Positions 57,601-64,000 of a stretch of DNA of 64,000 nt are shown piece after piece. Under the pieces are notes generated by a model. It worked only from the letters and a program-made list of their open reading frames with translations. It ran no database searches and was not told the DNA's origin. Within the stretch, counting starts at the first letter, position 1, and each line of letters begins with the position of its first letter. Made by a program: the position numbers and the translations under genes. The DNA comes from Isoetes taiwanensis (taxonomy: Eukaryota; Streptophyta; Lycopodiopsida; Isoetales; Isoetaceae): assembly GCA_021234155.1 (NCBI GenBank), contig JAJEKV010000053.1, positions 6,525,424 to 6,589,423 of the forward strand, written 5' to 3'.

Positions 57601-60600
57601 CTTGAGCAAGTGTGCCGGCTCGATTTGCCCAACAACTTTTGCTGCGGGAATGTTCTAGTGCAAACTATTTGATCTAAACCTTATCCAAAATTTTTGAAAG
57701 CTGGCACGTATGTTGGCGATGACCTAGGAAGCTAGTGACAAAAATCAAATTTAAGTCCGTACTATGCATTAATTACGAATTTACGAATGTCTTTGCTCTT
57801 TAAAAAGCGGGCCTTGACTTCTAAGCGCCACAGCGGAGGAGTACATGTCCAAACTCCATTCCGTCAGTTCCCCTTGCAGCGTTCTCAAGCGCATGTGATG
57901 GCCACGTCCCAAGTGCAAAAGACCAAAACTTCGGCACCCAAAAGCGCAAACCCTGCTAGAACACGGCAACTCATAGGGTTTTACGTTTGGGCTCTATGCT
58001 TGTCGATTTGACTAGGACCTTTGGTAGGTGTCTTGGCGTAGGGGGGTGTTGGCCTTGAGAGCACGGACCCTAAAACCACCCGGGCGGCTTGCCCCAAAAG
58101 TCCTCTCCCGAAGGCCACGGCGGCCGGACGGGCAACTTCCCCTCTCAGGAACCGTGATCTGTCTCTCCCAATGGACTCGAGCGTCGACATTGCCCTAGGG
58201 ACCAAGTTTTGTGGCGGAAGCCCACCCCTTTCGAAGAAGCGCCAAACTATCTCATGTGCAACACACTCGTAGTCAATTGGCCTAAGAGGTGGGTTTCTTT
58301 GAATCTTTGCAATGTAGGGCGTAAGTGTTTCTTTCTTTTGCAAAACCGACCGTGTAACTTGGTCCCTAGGGTAATTTTGGCATTCGGACGATGTGGCGAA
58401 GTCGGATCGGCATTTTGAACCTCCTCAATGTCGAACGACAAAACACTTTGGTTTCTACAACATCGCCGCGGGGGGCGCTTGGCGGTTTGATATGTTCTCC
58501 GGACGGATGTTGGATTTTTTTGGACCTTCTCGGACCAGGTTCACGGAACAAAGGATTCAGCGGTGGGATCACGGAACCGAGATCCGGGAGTGTGGTCTTT
58601 AGCGTCGCCCCGGCGAGTCTTTGCCGAGAAAGGCTGCCTCGGGGAAGCTTTTGGGGCTCGCCTCACGGGGTTGGACTCTCCCCTCTAATGAGGAGGCCTT
58701 GCAAGGTCGGCCTTGTTTGACTTGGGCAAGTGTGCGGCTCATTGCCCAACAACAAAGCTGCCGGACTGTTCTAGTGCAAACTATTTGATCTAAACCTTAT
58801 CCAAAATTTTTGAAAGTTGGCACTGTATGTTGGCGATGACCTAGGAAGCTAGCTGACAAAAATCAGAATTTAAGTCCGTACTATGCATTAATTACGAATT
58901 TACGAATGTCTTGCTACTTGCAAAAGCGGGCCTTGACTTCTAAGCGCCACAACGGGAGGAGTACATGTCAAACTCCATTCCGTTGGGTTCCCCTTGCAGC
59001 GTTCTCAAGCTGCATGTGATCGGCCCACGTCCCAAGTGCAAAAGACCAAAACTTCGGCACCCAAAGCGCAAACCCGCTAGAACACGGCAACTCATAGGGT
59101 TTACGTTTGAGGCTCTATGCTTGTCGGTTGACTAGGACCTTGCGCCGTGTCTTGGCGTAGAGGGGGTGTTGGCCGAGCCACGGACCCTAAAAACCACCGG
59201 AGGCGGCTTGCCCCAAAAGTCCTCTCCTCGAAGGCCACGGCGACGGACGGGCAACTTCCCCTCTCGGGCCGTGATCCGTCTCGCCAATGGACTCGGAGCG
59301 TCGACATTGCCCTAGGGACCAAGTTTTGTGGCGAAGCCCACCCCTTCTCGAAGAAGCGTCAAACTATCTCATGTGCAACACACTCGTAGTCAATTGGCCT
59401 AAGAGGTGGCTGGCGAATCTTTGCAATGTAGGGCGTAAGTGTTTCTTTCTTTTTGCAAAAGCGGCCGTGTAACTTGGTCCCTAGGGTAATTTTGGCATTA
59501 GGACGATGTGGCGAAGTCGGATGCATTTGAACCTCCTCAATGTCGGAACGACAAAACACTTTGGTTTCTACAATCGCCGCCGCGGGGACGCTTGGCGGTT
59601 TGATATGTTCTCCGGGCCGGATGTTGGATTTTTGGACCTTCTCGGACCAGGTTTCTGGAACAAAGGATTCAGCGGTCGGATCACGGGAACCGAGATCGGG
59701 AGTGTGGTCTTTAGCGTCGCCCCGGGCGGGCTTTGCCGAGAAAAGGCTGCCTCGGGGAAGCTTTTTGGGGCTCGCCTCACGGGGTTTGGACTCTCCCCTC
59801 TAATGAGGAGGCCTTGCAAGGTCTGGCCTTGTTTGACTTGGGCAAGTGTGCGGCTCATTTGCCCAACAACAGGCTGCCCGGACTGTTCTAGTGCAAACTA
59901 TTTGATCTAAACCTTATCCAAAATTTTTGAAAGATTGGCTGTGTATGTTGGCGATGACCTAGGAAGCTAGCTGACAAAAATCAGAATTTAAGTCCGTACT
60001 ATGCATTAATTACGAATTTACGAATGTCTAACTCTTTGCAAAGCGGGCCTTGACTTCTAAGCGCCTGGCGGGGAGGAGTACATGTCCAAACTCCATTCCG
60101 TCGAGTTCCCCTTGCTTGGCGTTCTCAAGCTGCATGTGATCGGCCCACGTCCCAAGTGCAAAAGACCAAAACTTCGGCACCCAAAGCGCAAACCACGCTA
60201 GAACACGGCAACTCATAGGGTTTACGTTTGGAGGCCCTATGCTTGTCGATTTGACTAGGACCTTGCGCCCGTGTCTTGGCGTAGGGGGTGTTGGCCTTGA
60301 GCCGCGGACCTAAAACCACCGGGAGGCGGCTTGCCCCAAAAGTCCTCTCCCGAAGGCCCAGCGACGGACGGGCAACTTCCCCCCTCTCGGAACCGTGATG
60401 CATCTCTGCCAATGGACTCGAGCGTCGACATTGCCCTAGGGACCAAGTTTTGTGGCGAAGCCCACCCCTTCTCGAGAAGAAGCGTCAAACTATCTCATGT
60501 GCAACACACTCGTAGTCAATTGGCCTAAGAGGTGGGCTGGCGAATCTTTACCAATGTAGAGGCGTAAGTGTTTCTTTCTTTTGCAAAAACCGGCCAGGTG

Positions 60601-63600
60601 TAACTTGGTCCCTAGGGTAATTTTGGCATTCGGGGACGATGTGGCGAAGTCGGATCTGCATTTGAACCTCCTCAATGTCGGAACGACAAAACACTTTGGT
60701 TTCTACATGCCGCCGCAGGGGCGCTTGGCGGTTTGATATGTTCTCCGGACGGATGTTGGATTTTTTGGACCTTCTCGGACCAGGTTCACGGAACAAAGGA
60801 TTCAACGGCCGGATCTGGGAACCGAGATCGGGAGTGTGGTCTTTAGCGTACGCCCCGGCGGAGTCTTTGCCGGGGAAAGGCTGCCTCGGGGAAGCTTTTG
60901 GGGCTCGCCTCGGGGGTTCGGACTCTCCCCCTCTAATGAGGAGGCCTTGCAAGGTCCTGGCCTTGTTTGACTTGGGCAAGTGTGCCCATTTCGGCTGCCC
61001 AACAACAAAGGCTGCCCGGTTTGTTCTAGTGCAAACTATTTGATCTAAACCTTATCCAAAATTTTTGAAAGTTGGCTGTATGTTGGCGATGACCTAGGAA
61101 GCTAGCTGACAAAAAATCAGAATTTAAGTCCGTACTATGCATTAATTACGAATTTACGAATGTCTTGCTACTTTGCAAAAGCGGGCCTTGACTTCTAAGC
61201 GCCACAGCGGGGAGGAGTACATGTCCAAACTCCATTCGTCGGTTCCCCTTGCCAGCGTTCTCAAGCGCATGTGATCGCCCGTCCCAAGTGCAAAAGACCA
61301 AAAACTTCGGCACCCAAAGCGCCAAACCACCGCTAGAACACGGCAACTCATAGGGTTTCGTTTGAGGCCCTATGCTTGTCGATTTGACTAGGACCTTGCG
61401 GTGTCTTGGCGTAGAGGGGGGGTGTTGGCCTTGAGCCACGGACCCTAAAACCACCGGGCGGCTTGCCCCAAAAGTCCTCTCGAAGGCCTGGCGGCGGACG
61501 GGCAACTTCCCCTCTCGGAACCGTGATGATCTGTCTCGCCAATGGACTCGAGCGTCGACATTGCCCTAGGGACCAAGTTTTGTGAAGCCCACCCCTTCTC
61601 GAAGAAGTCAAACTATCTCATGTGCAACACACTCGTAGTCAATTGGCCTAAGAGGTGGGCTGCTTTGGAAATTGCAATGTAGGGCGTAAGTGTTTCTTTC
61701 TTTTGCAAAACTGACCGTGTAACTTGGTCCCTAGGGTAATTTTGGCATTCCGGACGATGTGGCGAAGTCGGATCTGCATTTCGGAGCCTCCTCAATGTCG
61801 GAACGACAAAACACTTTGGTTTCTACATATTATTCGCCTTGGGGCGGCTTGGCGGTTTGATATGTTCTCCGGGCCGGATGTTGGATTTTTGGACCTTCTC
61901 GGACCAGGTTCACGGAACAAAGGATTCAGCGGTCGGATCACGGGAACCGAGATCGGGAGTGTGGTCTTTTAGCGTCGCCCCCGGAGTGCTGCCCGAGGAA
62001 AAAGGCGCCTCGGGAAGCTTTTGGGGCTCGCCTCACGGGGTTGGACTCTCCCCTCTAATGAGGAGGCCTTGCAAGGTCCTGGCCTTGTTTGACTTGGGCA
62101 AGTGTGCCATTTCGGCTGCCCAACAACAATTTGCCGGACTGTTCTAGTGCAAACTATTTGATCTAAACCTTATCCAAAATTTTTGAAAGTTGGCATGTAT
62201 GTTGGCGATGACCTAGGAAGCTAGCTGACAAAAAATCAGAATTTAAGTCCGTACTATGCATTAATTACAATTTCACGAATGTCTTGCTCTTGCAAAAGCG
62301 GGCCTTGACTTCTAAGCGCCACAGCGGGAGGAGTACATGTCCAAACTCCATTCCGTCAGTTCCCCTTGCTTGGCGTTCTCAAGCTGCATGTGATCGGCCA
62401 CGTCCCAAGTGCAAAAGACCAAAACTTCGGCACCCAAAGCGCAAACCACCGCTAGAACACGGCAGCTCATAGGGTTTACGTTTGGAGGCCCTATGCTTGT
62501 CGGATTTGACTAGGACCTTGCGGGTGTCTTGGCGTGGGGGGTGTTGGCGCTTGAGCCACGGACCCTAAAACCACCGGGGCGGCTTGCCCCAAAAGTCCTC
62601 TCCAGAAGGCCACGCGACGGACGGGCAACTTCCCCTCTCGGAACCGTGATGCATCTCGCCAATGGACTCGAGCGTCGACATTGCCCTAGGGACCAAGTTT
62701 TGTGGCGAAGCCCACCCCTTCTCGAAGAAGCGTCAAACTATCTCATGTGCAACACACTTTCGTAGTCAATTGGCCTAAGAGGTGGGCTTTGAATCTTTGC
62801 AATGTAGGGCGTAAGTGTTTCTTTCTTTTGCAAAACTGGCCGTGTAACTTGGTCCCTAGGGTAATTTTGGCATTAGGACGATGTGGCGAAGTCGGATCTG
62901 CATTTTGAAGCCTCCTCAATGTCGGAAAGACAAAACACTTTGGTTTCTACTTTGTCGCCCAAGGGGGCGCTTGGCGGTTTGATATGTTCTCGGGGCCGGA
63001 TGTTGGATTTTTGGACCTTCTCGGACCAGGTTCACGGAACAAAGGATTCAGCGGTGGGATCACGGGAACCGAGATCGGGAGTGTGGTCTTTAGCGTCGCC
63101 CCCGTGTTCTTTGCCGAGGAAAAGGCTGCCTCGGGGAAGCTTTTGGGGCTCGCCTCTGGGGGTTGGACTCTCCCCTCTAATGAGGAGGCCTTGCAAGGTC
63201 CTGGCCTTGTTTGACTTGGGCAAGTGTGCCCTCGGCTGCCCAACAACAGGCTGCGGACTGTTCTAGTGCAAACTATTTGATCTAAACCTTATCCAAAATT
63301 TTTGAAAGCTGCTTTTGTATGTTGGCGATGACCTAGGAAGCTAGTGACAAAAATCAAATTTAAGTCCATTACTATGCATTAATTACGAATTTCTGAATGT
63401 CTTGCTCTTTGCAAAAGCGGGCCTTGACTTCTAAGCGCCACAGCGGGAGGAGTACATGTCCAAACTCCATTCCGTCGGTTCCCCTTGCCCAGCGTTCTCT
63501 CGCATGTGATCGGCCACGTCCCAAGTGCAAAAGACCAAAACTTCGGCACCCAAAAATGCAAACCACGCTAGAACACGGCAGCTCATAGGGTTTACGTTTG

Positions 63601-64000
63601 GAGGCCCTATGCTTGTCGATTTGACTAGGACCTTTGCGCCGTGTCTTGGCGTAGGGGGGTGTTGGCCTTGAACGGACGGACCCTAAAACCACCGGAGGCG
63701 GCTTGCCCCAAAAGTCCTCTCAGAAGGCCGGCGGCGGCGGGACGCTTCCCCTCCCTCTCGGGCGTGATCATCTCTGCCAATGGACTCGAGCGTCGACATT
63801 GCCCTAGGGACCAAGTTTTTGTGGCGAAGCCCACCCCTTCTCGAAGAAGCGTCAAACTATCTCATGTGCAACACACTCGTAGTCAATTGGCCTAAGAGGT
63901 GGGCTCTTGCGAATCTTTTGCAATGTAGGCGTAAGTGTTTCTTTCTTTTGCAAAGCTGCCCGTGTAACTTGGTCCCTAGGGTAATTTTGGCATTCCGGAC
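54612..64000. repeat. 1.12-kb tandem satellite, about 8.4 units, open-ended
   Basis: The landmark ctctatgcttgtc/ccctatgcttgtc recurs at about 54,628, 55,751, 56,873, 57,991, 59,113, 60,236, 61,370, 62,488 and 63,606, spacing 1,118-1,134 bp. Conserved blocks in each unit include ttggtccctagggtaatttt, ggacggatgttggattttt, gaggaggccttgcaaggtc, gatctaaaccttatccaaaa, tatgcattaattacgaattt and cgtcccaagtgcaaaagacc. Units differ chiefly at CTG/CAG/CCG/CGG sites and short indels there. All ORFs across it change frame from unit to unit, so I regard it as non-coding. It begins mid-unit at the mosaic copy 2 junction and continues beyond the window. Confidence 0.95.

Noticed and set aside
54613..63895. 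Many ORFs of 60-140 codons on both strands in the satellite
   Set aside because: They shift frame between units and have no recognisable domain; GC-rich satellite gives spurious frames.

Overview
This window looks like nuclear DNA of a land plant, most likely a non-seed plant such as a fern or lycophyte. Genes are split by GT-AG introns, and host genes are plant-like: eL43, U2AF65, an HflX-type GTPase, a BRCA1/BARD1-type BRCT pair and an editing-type PPR. The Ty3/gypsy element A has a pol resembling the sushi-ichi/Tcn1 type of chromovirus, which is known from fungi, vertebrates and non-seed plants. The organism call is inference.

Layout. 0.3-5.6 kb: two convergent intron-bearing loci, a DDE-transposase-like gene (+) and a RING plus FCP1/NIF-type HAD phosphatase gene (-). 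5.6-12.7 kb: AT-rich, with no convincing gene. 12.7-31.3 kb: Ty3/gypsy element A (-), split inside its reverse transcriptase by a complete 13.1-kb Ty3/gypsy element B (-). B has two 1.64-kb LTRs, a PBS matching initiator tRNA-Met, a PPT and a perfect 5-bp target duplication (gagac). Removing B plus one duplication restores A's reading frame. 31.3-32.2 kb: the 3' end of a third LTR element (C, +) and a CACTA-like terminus. 32.3-35.9 kb: multi-exon HflX-type GTPase. 37.6-38.5 kb: U2AF65 remnant (-). 38.75-42.45 kb: a mosaic of fragments of four host genes in one orientation (PPR, a conserved hypothetical protein, eL43, a BRCT pair), followed at 44.4 kb by a Helitron-like 3' end. 44.5-44.9 kb: possible hAT-like remnant. 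46.9-50.3 kb: Crinkler-RHS-type P-loop NTPase plus REase-fold nuclease gene, broken. 51.0-54.6 kb: second copy of the gene-fragment mosaic. 54.6-64.0 kb: a 1.12-kb tandem satellite running off the window.

The outstanding observation is in element B. Between its 5' LTR and gag, on the same strand as gag-pol, lies an ORF of about 360 codons. It begins with the exact first residues of the histone H3 tail (ARTKQT, with R8 and K9 kept) and ends with a full-length histone H3 fold. The two are separated by about 260 residues of charged and proline-rich linker. Two further unrecognised ORFs follow before gag. A retrotransposon carrying its own H3-like histone is not something I know of.

A caution for the whole window: wherever duplicated sequence can be compared (the two LTRs of B, the two mosaics, the satellite units), differences cluster at CTG/CAG/CCG/CGG triplets. 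This fits systematic base-calling error at CHG-methylated sites, or local hypermutation there. Many of the frameshifts and stops reported below may therefore be sequence artefacts.
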